Assembly: GCF_003724155.1 (NCBI RefSeq)
Contig: NZ_RJJQ01000002.1
Location: 1 to 64,000, forward strand
Length of the DNA: 64,000 bases
Origin: Flexivirga caeni
Lineage (GTDB): Bacteria > Actinomycetota > Actinomycetes > Actinomycetales > Dermatophilaceae
Reading direction: 5' to 3'
Shown here in pieces: positions 55,006 through 64,000 of this stretch; the first letter of the stretch is position 1; every line of letters starts with the position of its first letter. Under the pieces are notes generated by a model, which saw nothing but the letters and a program-made list of their open reading frames with translations, made no database searches and was not told the origin of the DNA. The translations under genes and the position numbers were made by a program.

Positions 55006-55090
55006 GTGCGTAAGTGGCAACGGTCGCCGGGCGGGGACAGGTTTCGGCGTCGGATGCGTGCGCAAGTGGCAACGGTCGCCGGTTCGGGAC
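55006..55090. repeat. variant pair of the 33-bp repeat, 52 bp apart
   Basis: Cores at 55006-55038 and 55058-55090 begin GTGCGYAAGTGGCAACGGTCG instead of GTCCCGAAGTCGCGACGGTCG but end in the same GGGAC at the same 33-bp length and 52-bp period. A diverged subfamily. Confidence 0.8.
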
Positions 55091-55135
55091 CGAGAAAACG
55101 GGGTGAGGCGGCGGAAGGTGTGCCGAATGGGCAGT

Positions 55136-55167
55136 TACTGGCGAGTATCCCGCTGTACTCGCCAGTA
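55136..55167. terminator. 12-bp perfect hairpin between convergent genes
   Basis: TACTGGCGAGTA (55136-55147), loop TCCCGCTG, TACTCGCCAGTA (55156-55167). It lies 140 bp after doeA and 240 bp before the lldD end, so it may act as a bidirectional terminator, although no T-run follows. Confidence 0.5.
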
Positions 55168-55229
55168 CTGCTCACTCGGGCCGCAAAGTCGCGTGCCCGG
55201 CGACGCGCGGGCAGAATCCTGGGCTGGCC

Positions 55230-55366
55230 GTACGCAACCTTCGACGGTCGAGGTTTCAGGACGGGAGCCCACGGGCAAACTGTCCCGAAGTCGCGACGGT
55301 CGCGCCGTAGGGACGCGAAATGGCGCCTGGGGTGTCCCGAAGTCGCGACGGTCGCGCCGTAGGGAC
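55230..55366. repeat. three in-phase copies of the 33-bp hairpin repeat
   Basis: Canonical cores at 55282-55314 and 55334-55366, plus a degenerate one at 55230-55262, all 52 bp apart. The degenerate copy keeps the central CGAC-G-GTCG dyad and has new flanks, AACCT and AGGTT, that still pair. This is compensatory change, which supports a selected hairpin. Confidence 0.85.
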
Positions 55367-55403
55367 GCGCCGCCGCCCCCAATCGTCGCGCCAACCCGAC
55401 GTG

Positions 55404-56648
55404 TCAGCGACCCGAGGCGGGTAGCAGCGTCACGTGCCGCGGCGTGAGCTCACCCAGGGACGCCACGCCGAGCAGCTTCATCGTCCGGACGATCTCCTCG
55501 GTGAGGATCTGGATCATCCGGTCGACGCCTTCGCGGCCTCCGGCCATCAGGCCATAGAGGTACGCCCGCCCGACGAGGGTGAACTTCGCGCCGAGCGCGA
55601 TCGCGGCGACGATGTCGGCGCCGGACATGATCCCCGTGTCGAGCGCGATCTCGGTGTCGGCGCCCACTTCGCGCAGCACTTCAGGCAACAGCACGAACGG
55701 CACCGGCGCCCGATCCAGTTGGCGCCCACCGTGATTGGACAGCACGATGCCGTCGACGCCGAGGTCGGTCAGCTTGCGTGCGTCGGCGACCGACTGCACC
55801 CCCTTGACCACCAGCTTGCCCGGCCACAGCCCCCGGATCACCTGCAGGTCCTCGAACGAGATCGTCGGGTCCATCGCCGCGTCGAGCAACTCTCCGACAG
55901 TCCCTCCCGTCGAGGACAGCGACGCGAATTCCAGTTTCGGCGTCGTCAGGAAGTCCCACCACCACCAGGGCCGCGGCATCGCGTTGAGCACGGTCCGGGC
56001 GGTCAGCTGCGGCGGGATCGAGAAGCCGTTGCGTTTGTCCCGCAGCCGGGCACCGGCGACCGGAGTGTCAACGGTGAAGAACAACGTGTCGAACCCGGCC
56101 GCAGCCGCGCGTCGTACCAGCTCGTAGGAGATCTCGCGGTCGCGCATCACGTAGAGCTGAAACCAGATGCGGCCGTGCGGGTTTGCCCGCCGTACGTCCT
56201 CGATCGAGGTGGTGCCGAGAGTCGACAGCGAGAACGGTATGCCGGCAGCCGCTGCCGCCGTCGCGCCGGCCGTCTCGCCCTCGGTCTGCATCAGCCGGGT
56301 GAACCCGGTCGGGGCGATGCCGAAGGGCAGCGCCGACAGACCCCCGAAGATCTCGCACGAGGTGTCGACGTCGCCGACCCCGCGCAGGATCCCAGGGTTG
56401 AACTGGATGTCGCGGAACGCCCGTCGCGCGCGGTGCAGCGAGATCTCCTCCTCAGCCGCGCCGTCGGTGTAGTCGAACGCCGCTGCGGGCGTCCGCCGCT
56501 TGGCGACCCGGCGCAGGTCCGCGATGGTCAGCGCCGAGTCGAGCCGGTGTCTCTTGCGGTCCAGTTGCGGCTTCTTGAACCGCATGAGTTCGAAGATCTC
56601 GGCTGGCTGAGGGCGCTGACGAGTGACCACCAGATCAGCCTCGCACAT
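55404..56648 (-). CDS. lldD: FMN-dependent L-lactate dehydrogenase (LldD2-like)
   Basis: 414 residues of the alpha-hydroxyacid oxidase family. It contains [24 protein letters not shown] (about 47-70), the FMN-binding [18 protein letters not shown] and [14 protein letters not shown], the catalytic His-Arg in [16 protein letters not shown], and [20 protein letters not shown] then [13 protein letters not shown]. It closely resembles mycobacterial LldD2 as I recall it and should oxidise L-lactate to pyruvate at the membrane. It is divergent from the ProP-like symporter with a palindromic box right at its start codon. ATG 56648 is used; GTG 56627 is possible. Confidence 0.9.
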   Translation of the reverse strand: MCEADLVVTRQRPQPAEIFELMRFKKPQLDRKRHRLDSALTIADLRRVAKRRTPAAAFDYTDGAAEEEISLHRARRAFRDIQFNPGILRGVGDVDTSCEIFGGLSALPFGIAPTGFTRLMQTEGETAGATAAAAAGIPFSLSTLGTTSIEDVRRANPHGRIWFQLYVMRDREISYELVRRAAAAGFDTLFFTVDTPVAGARLRDKRNGFSIPPQLTARTVLNAMPRPWWWWDFLTTPKLEFASLSSTGGTVGELLDAAMDPTISFEDLQVIRGLWPGKLVVKGVQSVADARKLTDLGVDGIVLSNHGGRQLDRAPVPFVLLPEVLREVGADTEIALDTGIMSGADIVAAIALGAKFTLVGRAYLYGLMAGGREGVDRMIQILTEEIVRTMKLLGVASLGELTPRHVTLLPASGR

Positions 56649-56652
56649 GAGT

Positions 56653-56666
56653 GATTGTTAACAGTC
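56653..56666. promoter_or_regulatory. GntR/FadR-type operator candidate (GATTGTTAACAGTC)
   Basis: A 14-bp near-palindrome with a perfect TGTTAACA core, 5 bp from the lldD start. GntR/FadR-type regulators such as LldR bind TNGT-Nx-ACNA sites. It shares TTGTNAACA with the box at 53735. Confidence 0.5.
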
Positions 56667-56728
56667 GAGATTCGTGGGTAGTAGCTGACGACGACCCACA
56701 ACCGTCCGCTGCCCCTGAGGAGAAGCAC

Positions 56729-58156
56729 GTGTCAGCACCGACCGCCAGCGAAACCCCCGGCGACCAGCCGGTCGACAACGCCACCTTGCGGCGCGCGGTC
56801 GGTGCGTCGATGATCGGCAACGCCACCGAGTGGTACGACTATGGCGTCTACGCCTACCTCGTGAACGAGCTCACGACCAACTTCTTCCCCGGCCACTACG
56901 GCCACCTCGCCACGCTGCTGGTGTATGCCGTGTCGTTCATCCTGCGTCCGCTCGGCGGCATCGTCTGGGGACCCATCGGCGACCGCATCGGGCGCAACTC
57001 GGTGATGGCGCTGACCATCATCCTGATGGCCGTCGGCACCTTCCTGGTCGGCTGCATTCCCAGCTACGACAGGATCGGCATCTGGGCGCCGATCGTCCTC
57101 ATCGTGCTGCGGGTCATCCAGGGCTTCTCGACCGGCGGCGAGTATGGCGGTGCCGCCACCTTCATGGCCGAGTACGCGCCCGACAAGCGCCGCGGATTCT
57201 GGGGCTCGTTCCTGGAGTTCGGCACCCTGGCCGGGTTCAGCGGCGGCATCATCATCACGCTGATCCTGCGCGCGTCCCTGACCGAGCATCAGATGGACAC
57301 CTGGGGCTGGCGCATCCCGTTCCTCATCGGGCTCCCGCTCGGGCTGATCGGTCTCTACCTGCGGACCCGGATGGAGGACACGCCGGTCTTCCAGGAGCTG
57401 CAGCAGAACGACGAGGTCGAGGAGGCCGCCACCGGTGCGCTGAAGAACCTGCTGCGGGAGCACTGGCGGCCGATCCTGAAGCTCTTCGGGCTGGTCATCG
57501 CGCTGAACATCGCCGACTACACGCTGCTGACCTACATGCCGACCTACATGAGCGATTCGCTCGGCATCTCCAGCACGCAGTCGGACGTCGTGGTGCTCAT
57601 CGGCCAGCTGCTGATGATGGCGCTGATCTGGTATGCCGGTGCCACCTCGGACCGGGTCGGCCGCAAACCGATGTGGTGGTTCTCGCTGACCGCGACCTTC
57701 GTGCTCGCGGTGCCGTGCTTCTGGCTGATGGGCCAGGGTATGGCGTGGGCGATCATCGGTTTCGCGGTGCTGGGGCTGGTCTTCCTGCCGCAGCTGGGCA
57801 CCATTTCGGCGACGTTCCCGGCGATGTTCCCGGCGCACGTGCGCTATGCCGGTATGGCGATCGGCTACAACGTGGCGACCGCGGCGTTCGGTGGCACCGT
57901 CGCCTCGGTCGACGACTCCCTCGTCAGCTCGACCGGCAACCGCTACATGCCGGCTTTCTACATGATGGCCGCGATGGTCGTCGGCATGGTTGCGCTCGTC
58001 TTCGTGCCGGAGACCGCCGGCAAGTCGTTGCGCGGTCGCGGCACTCCCGGTGAGGACGAACCTGCGGACGATGCCGGCCGGGACCGTCCCGGCATTCACA
58101 ACGTGTCCGGGATCCGTGACGTGTCACGAGAATTCGGCTCGCGGCGACCTCGGTGA
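56729..58156 (+). CDS. MFS metabolite:proton symporter, MHS family (ProP/ShiA-like)
   Basis: 475 residues, 12 helices. MHS-type motifs are RRAVGASMIGNATEWYDYGVYAYLV (about 22-46), RPLGGIVWGPIGDRIGRNS (motif A) and GFSTGGEYGGAATFMAEYAP (the FSxGGExGG signature). Such proteins take up proline, betaine, ectoine, citrate or related solutes. GTG 56729 has GAGGAG 6 nt upstream (56717-56722); the frame opens at 56651, but that adds a hydrophilic stretch without a ribosome site. It is divergent from lldD. With doeA nearby, a compatible-solute or lactate-type substrate is plausible. Confidence 0.87.
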   Translation: MSAPTASETPGDQPVDNATLRRAVGASMIGNATEWYDYGVYAYLVNELTTNFFPGHYGHLATLLVYAVSFILRPLGGIVWGPIGDRIGRNSVMALTIILMAVGTFLVGCIPSYDRIGIWAPIVLIVLRVIQGFSTGGEYGGAATFMAEYAPDKRRGFWGSFLEFGTLAGFSGGIIITLILRASLTEHQMDTWGWRIPFLIGLPLGLIGLYLRTRMEDTPVFQELQQNDEVEEAATGALKNLLREHWRPILKLFGLVIALNIADYTLLTYMPTYMSDSLGISSTQSDVVVLIGQLLMMALIWYAGATSDRVGRKPMWWFSLTATFVLAVPCFWLMGQGMAWAIIGFAVLGLVFLPQLGTISATFPAMFPAHVRYAGMAIGYNVATAAFGGTVASVDDSLVSSTGNRYMPAFYMMAAMVVGMVALVFVPETAGKSLRGRGTPGEDEPADDAGRDRPGIHNVSGIRDVSREFGSRRPR

Positions 58157-58174
58157 GTCGTCATACGGCAGACG

Positions 58175-59053
58175 TCATACGTCACGCGGCGGCTGGCCGG
58201 CCCCGCGGGCCGCGCCCAGGATGAGCACGCTCGCCGCCACCACGAACAGCATCCCCGCCAGTTTCAGCAGGGACAGGCGCTGCCCGAGCACGAGCAGGCC
58301 TGCGCCGGCGGCCACGACGGGTTCGAGCGAGAGCAGGATGCCGAAGACCTGGGGTGACAGCCGGCGCAGCGCGACCAGTTCGAGCGAGTAGGGCAGCACC
58401 GAGGAGAGCACGGCGATCCCGGCGCCCTTGAGCAGCGCGGTCGGGCTGAACAGCGAGCCGCCCGCCTCGACCAGCCCGAGCGGCAGCACGACCACCGTTG
58501 CCATCAGCATGGCGATCGCCAGGCCGTCCAGACCGGCGAAATGCCTGCCCGCACCGCGTGAGGTGACGATGTATGCCGCCCAGCACGCCCCGGCGCCGAG
58601 CCCCAGCATGATGCCGGTGCCGTCCAGCCGGTCCAGGGGCGTGCCGATCGCACCGGACACGAGCAGCACTCCCGCGGCTGCGAGCAGCACGGCGAGCAGG
58701 TCCCGCAGGTGCCGCGACAAGACCGCGGAAAGCACCAGTGGACCGATGAATTCGATGGTGACGGCAACCCCGATCGGCAGCCGTTGCAGCGAGCCGTAGA
58801 AGCAGAGGTTCATCGAACCCAGCACGACGGCGTATGCCGCGGCGGCGCCCCAGTCTGCGCGTGACCGGCCGCGCGGACTGGGCCGCAGCCACCCGCACAG
58901 CAGCACGGTCGCGATGCCGAGCCGCAGCGCGACCGATCCGGCGACGCCGATCAACGGCAGGAGGGTGACCGCGAGCGCACCGCCGAACTGCACCGACACG
59001 ACACTGCCGAGGATCAGCACGGGTGCGGGCACCGCCCCGGGTCGACGGGTCAC
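58175..59053 (-). CDS. EamA-family (DMT, RhtA-like) transporter
   Basis: 292 residues with ten helices in two EamA repeats. The first has VVSVQFGGALAVTLLPLIGVAG, and the second begins about residue 150 (GIMLGLGAGACWAAYIVTSR) and ends VALRRLSPQVFGILLSLEPVVAAGAGLLVLGQ. The pattern resembles threonine/homoserine exporters of the RhtA type. GTG 59053 starts MTRRPGAVPAP; the longer frame to 59299 is Ser/Thr/Arg-rich and runs into the NlpC/P60 gene, so it was rejected. It lies 8 bp after that gene on the same strand and is convergent with the symporter. Confidence 0.85.
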   Translation of the reverse strand: MTRRPGAVPAPVLILGSVVSVQFGGALAVTLLPLIGVAGSVALRLGIATVLLCGWLRPSPRGRSRADWGAAAAYAVVLGSMNLCFYGSLQRLPIGVAVTIEFIGPLVLSAVLSRHLRDLLAVLLAAAGVLLVSGAIGTPLDRLDGTGIMLGLGAGACWAAYIVTSRGAGRHFAGLDGLAIAMLMATVVVLPLGLVEAGGSLFSPTALLKGAGIAVLSSVLPYSLELVALRRLSPQVFGILLSLEPVVAAGAGLLVLGQRLSLLKLAGMLFVVAASVLILGAARGAGQPPRDV

Positions 59054-59060
59054 GCGGCGA

Positions 59061-59819
59061 TCATAGGTACCGGCTGTGCAACTGCCGGATGCGGCCGACC
59101 GCGGTGAGCGTCGCCTGTCGCGGCGCGGGCATCGGCTCCTCGACGACGACTTCGCCGGTGCTCGGGGAGTGCAGGATCCGGCCCGGGCCGGTGACGATGC
59201 CAACGTGGTGCAGCGGCTTGCCGGGGTGGGCGAAGAAGTAGAGGTCGCCGGGCTGCGCGTCCGGGATCGGGATGTCTTCGCACGCGCTGTACTGGTCACC
59301 GGCGTCGCGCGGGAAGATCACGCCGAGATGACGCAGGCTGTGGTGGACCAGCCCGGAGCAGTCCAGACCGGCCGGCGAGATGCCGCCCCAGAGGTAGGCC
59401 AGCCCGATGTGACGCCGGGCCGCGTCGAGGAACGCGTCGACGCTCGGTGTCCGGCCGGCGGCGGGGAGCTGGTCGAGCGGCGCGTCGGCGGCCGGGCGCA
59501 GGTGGGCGGTCCGGACATAGCCCGGGTAGCCGGCGGTGCTGCCGTCATACGGCTGCCAGGGCGCGGCGACGCGGGTCCAGCCGTCCGCGTCGTGGCCGGT
59601 GACGACGACCGGTTCGCCCTCGACGAGTTCGGAGTCGAAGCGGTCGAAGAGACCGAGGCGGCCTTGCTCGAGCGTGGGCTGGGCATCGAGACCGGCGAGC
59701 CACCGGTCGTGGTCCGGTTCGTCGGCGAGCAGCGGCGCGTCGATCGGCCGCGGCGAGGTCGGGTTCGTCCAGAGCCCGGTCACCGGGACGTTCACAATTG
59801 CCAGCTGAGAGCAGTTCAT
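59061..59819 (-). CDS. NlpC/P60 peptidoglycan hydrolase with SH3-like domains (YkfC-type)
   Basis: 252 residues without a signal peptide. The N-terminal half has bacterial SH3-like segments (VVVTGHDADGWTRVAAPWQP). The C-terminal NlpC/P60 domain (about 125-245) has the catalytic Cys in LYLWGG-type context AYLWGGISPAGLDCSGLV, the His in KPLHHVGIVTGPG, and a third polar residue in RILHSPS. This class (YkfC-like) cleaves gamma-D-Glu-diamino acid bonds of cell-wall peptides. Lack of a signal suggests cytoplasmic recycling of muropeptides. ATG 59819 is preferred over TTG 59846. It shares a transcript direction with the MBL and EamA genes. Confidence 0.8.
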   Translation of the reverse strand: MNCSQLAIVNVPVTGLWTNPTSPRPIDAPLLADEPDHDRWLAGLDAQPTLEQGRLGLFDRFDSELVEGEPVVVTGHDADGWTRVAAPWQPYDGSTAGYPGYVRTAHLRPAADAPLDQLPAAGRTPSVDAFLDAARRHIGLAYLWGGISPAGLDCSGLVHHSLRHLGVIFPRDAGDQYSACEDIPIPDAQPGDLYFFAHPGKPLHHVGIVTGPGRILHSPSTGEVVVEEPMPAPRQATLTAVGRIRQLHSRYL

Positions 59820-59867
59820 GTCAATGATCACCGGACCATCCAACACGGTTTCGCGGCTGCGGTCATC

Positions 59868-60533
59868 TCACCAGCCCCGAGCGCGCCACTCCGCCAGGTG
59901 CGGGCGCTCCGCAGCGAGGGTGGTGTCGTCGCCATGCCCCGGGTAGACGTAGGTGTTGTCGTCATACCGGCCGAAGATCCGCTCCTCGACATCGTCGATG
60001 AGCTGCGGAAACGATTGGTACTCATAGTGATCGGTCGCGCCGACGCCACCGGGAAAGAGCGAGTCGCCGGTGAATAGGTGTGTGTGCCCGTCGGCTGCAT
60101 GCAGGGCGAGAGCTATCGAGCCCGGTGTGTGACCGCGTAGCGCGACCACCTCCAGGAGGAGTTCGCCGACCTGCACGGTGTCGCCGTCGTGCAGCGGCCG
60201 GTCCACCGGCACGGGCAGTTCGGCGGCGTCCTCGGCGCCCGCGAGCGTCCGTGCGCCGGTCGCTTCGACCGCGTCGGGCAGTGCGCGGGTGTGGTCCCAG
60301 TGCCGATGCGTCGTGACGATCTGGGTCACGTGACCGCCGTCGGCGTCGAGCATCGCCCGGATCGCCGGCCAGTCGTCGGCGGCGTCGATCAGCAATGCGT
60401 CGTTGCTTGCAAGGTCGGTCACCAGGTAGACGTTGTTGTGCATGTTCGAAACGCTGATCTTGCTGATGCGGGCGTGGGCGGCCTCGCGTGTCGCGGGGGC
60501 ATCGCCGGGTGCCACCCGTCCGTCGTAGCCCAT
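59868..60533 (-). CDS. MBL-fold metallo-hydrolase (glyoxalase II-like)
   Basis: 221 residues. The metal motif is THRHWDHTRAL (HxHxDH, about 82-92), with the third His in LRGHTPGSIAL, the Asp in LFTGDSLFPGGVGATDHYEY and the last His in VYPGHGDDT, the full dinuclear zinc set of glyoxalase II/YcbL-type enzymes. Substrate unknown; glyoxalase II, persulfide dioxygenase or a mycothiol-linked hydrolase are options. ATG 60533 follows a strong ribosome site, GAGGAGAG. It is divergent from uvrA by about 60 bp. Confidence 0.85.
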   Translation of the reverse strand: MGYDGRVAPGDAPATREAAHARISKISVSNMHNNVYLVTDLASNDALLIDAADDWPAIRAMLDADGGHVTQIVTTHRHWDHTRALPDAVEATGARTLAGAEDAAELPVPVDRPLHDGDTVQVGELLLEVVALRGHTPGSIALALHAADGHTHLFTGDSLFPGGVGATDHYEYQSFPQLIDDVEERIFGRYDDNTYVYPGHGDDTTLAAERPHLAEWRARGW

Positions 60534-60583
60534 CTGTCTCTCCTCTGTGGTCCTTCGAATTCGGGGTTGTCGGTGGCGCGACC

Positions 60584-60589
60584 TAGCAT
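60584..60589 (+). promoter_or_regulatory. -10 hexamer (TAGCAT) for leaderless uvrA
   Basis: TAGCAT ends exactly 6 nt before GTG 60596 with no ribosome site between. CGAATTCG (about 60555) upstream is a short palindrome but not a LexA box. Confidence 0.5.
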
Positions 60590-60595
60590 TGGCCC

Positions 60596-63733
<3,138 letters not shown>

Positions 63734-63811
63734 TTGCCGGTCGTCCGATCGCACAGGCAAAATACAGGCGAAAGTTACCTGTTGATCATTCAACTATCAC
63801 ACGCTGGGACG

Positions 63812-64000
63812 ATGAGCACACCAGACGAAAATTCCGCAGCCCCCGCGAATGACGGCACCTCCCGCCGTGTCGTGCTTCGTTCCGCCGGTATCGTGGGCGG
63901 CATCGCCGCCGCGACGGCCGTTGCGGGATGCGGGTCCTCAGGGGGTTCGTCGAGCGGTGCGGGGAGCGGGTCGAGTGCCTCGGGTGGGGGCGCCGGCGGC
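63812..64000 (+). CDS. Tat-exported lipoprotein, N-terminal fragment (probable Rieske 2Fe-2S protein)
   Basis: 63 residues, cut by the right edge of the window. The signal has twin arginines in SRRVVLRSAGIVGGIAAATA and a lipobox AVAGC with Cys at about 42, followed by a Gly/Ser-rich linker. In many actinobacteria a small Tat-dependent Rieske protein lies between uvrA and uvrC, and its signal looks like this one. The iron-sulfur domain itself lies beyond the window, so Rieske is inference from context. Confidence 0.6.
   Translation, partial: MSTPDENSAAPANDGTSRRVVLRSAGIVGGIAAATAVAGCGSSGGSSSGAGSGSSASGGGAGG

Noticed and set aside
54994-55403. Short frames in the repeat region between doeA and lldD
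   Set aside because: They translate the 52-bp repeats into Arg/Ser/Gly strings and have no ribosome sites.

Overview
The window is about 70% G+C DNA from an actinobacterium. It is dense, full of GTG starts and overlapping ATGA/GTGA junctions, has leaderless-type promoters, and carries an actinobacterial gene set (AftD-like GT-C enzymes, DUF2613, DUF3068, a CoaE-GrpB fusion, an LldD2-type enzyme, a DUF222-HNH gene). It suggests a member of Micrococcales, perhaps Dermacoccaceae; that placement is inference. No tRNA, rRNA, CRISPR array or replication origin was seen. All coordinates and motif counts were read by hand.

Layout. 1-93: 5' end of an IS5-type transposase, cut by the window edge. 0.16-10.5 kb: a surface-glycan block with a methyltransferase, a flippase, an AftD-like arabinofuranosyltransferase, GT2 and GT4 glycosyltransferases, a multi-pass membrane protein and a tiny DUF2613 protein. 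10.5-21.4 kb: an accessory region with inverted repeats, a DUF222-HNH (13E12-type) gene, a tyrosine-recombinase-like gene that lacks its nucleophile, three MFS_3 exporters, and a MacB-like ABC exporter. The last exporter gene has visibly lower G+C. 21.4-31.3 kb: a second glycan block with a GT4, two methyltransferases, an AftD orthologue, an acyltransferase, and the heptose genes hddA, gmhA and gmhB. 31.4-36.5 kb: DUF3068 protein, methyltransferase, rpsA and coaE. 36.5-40.9 kb: a ugpAEBC-like uptake operon. 40.9-50.4 kb: MarR-DHA2 exporter pair, CLC channel, GntR regulator, lipoate ligase, a zinc-ribbon peptide, an MMPL exporter divergent from a CsoR/CstR-type repressor, and a ThrE exporter. 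50.4-64 kb: uvrB, a hydroxyacid dehydrogenase divergent from an ectoine-hydrolase-like peptidase, LldD divergent from a ProP-like symporter, EamA, NlpC/P60, an MBL hydrolase, uvrA, and the start of a Tat lipoprotein.

How the genes work together. The two glycan blocks could build and export a surface polysaccharide that carries arabinofuranose and a GDP-heptose-derived sugar; no nucleotidylyltransferase for the heptose is in the window. The 53-58 kb genes look like a carbon-source or compatible-solute module, because both of its divergent promoters carry a TTGTNAACA-type box. UvrA and UvrB are shared repair functions.

The strongest unexplained signals are four. (1) GTATGNC/GNCATAC is strongly over-represented, in all codon frames and on both strands. 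(2) 33-bp hairpin repeats are spaced exactly 52 bp apart in four intergenic arrays. (3) An operon pairs a nucleophile-less tyrosine-recombinase-like protein with an exporter, behind a perfect palindrome. (4) Many genes have a TANNNT hexamer 6-8 nt before the start codon, which implies widespread leaderless transcription.
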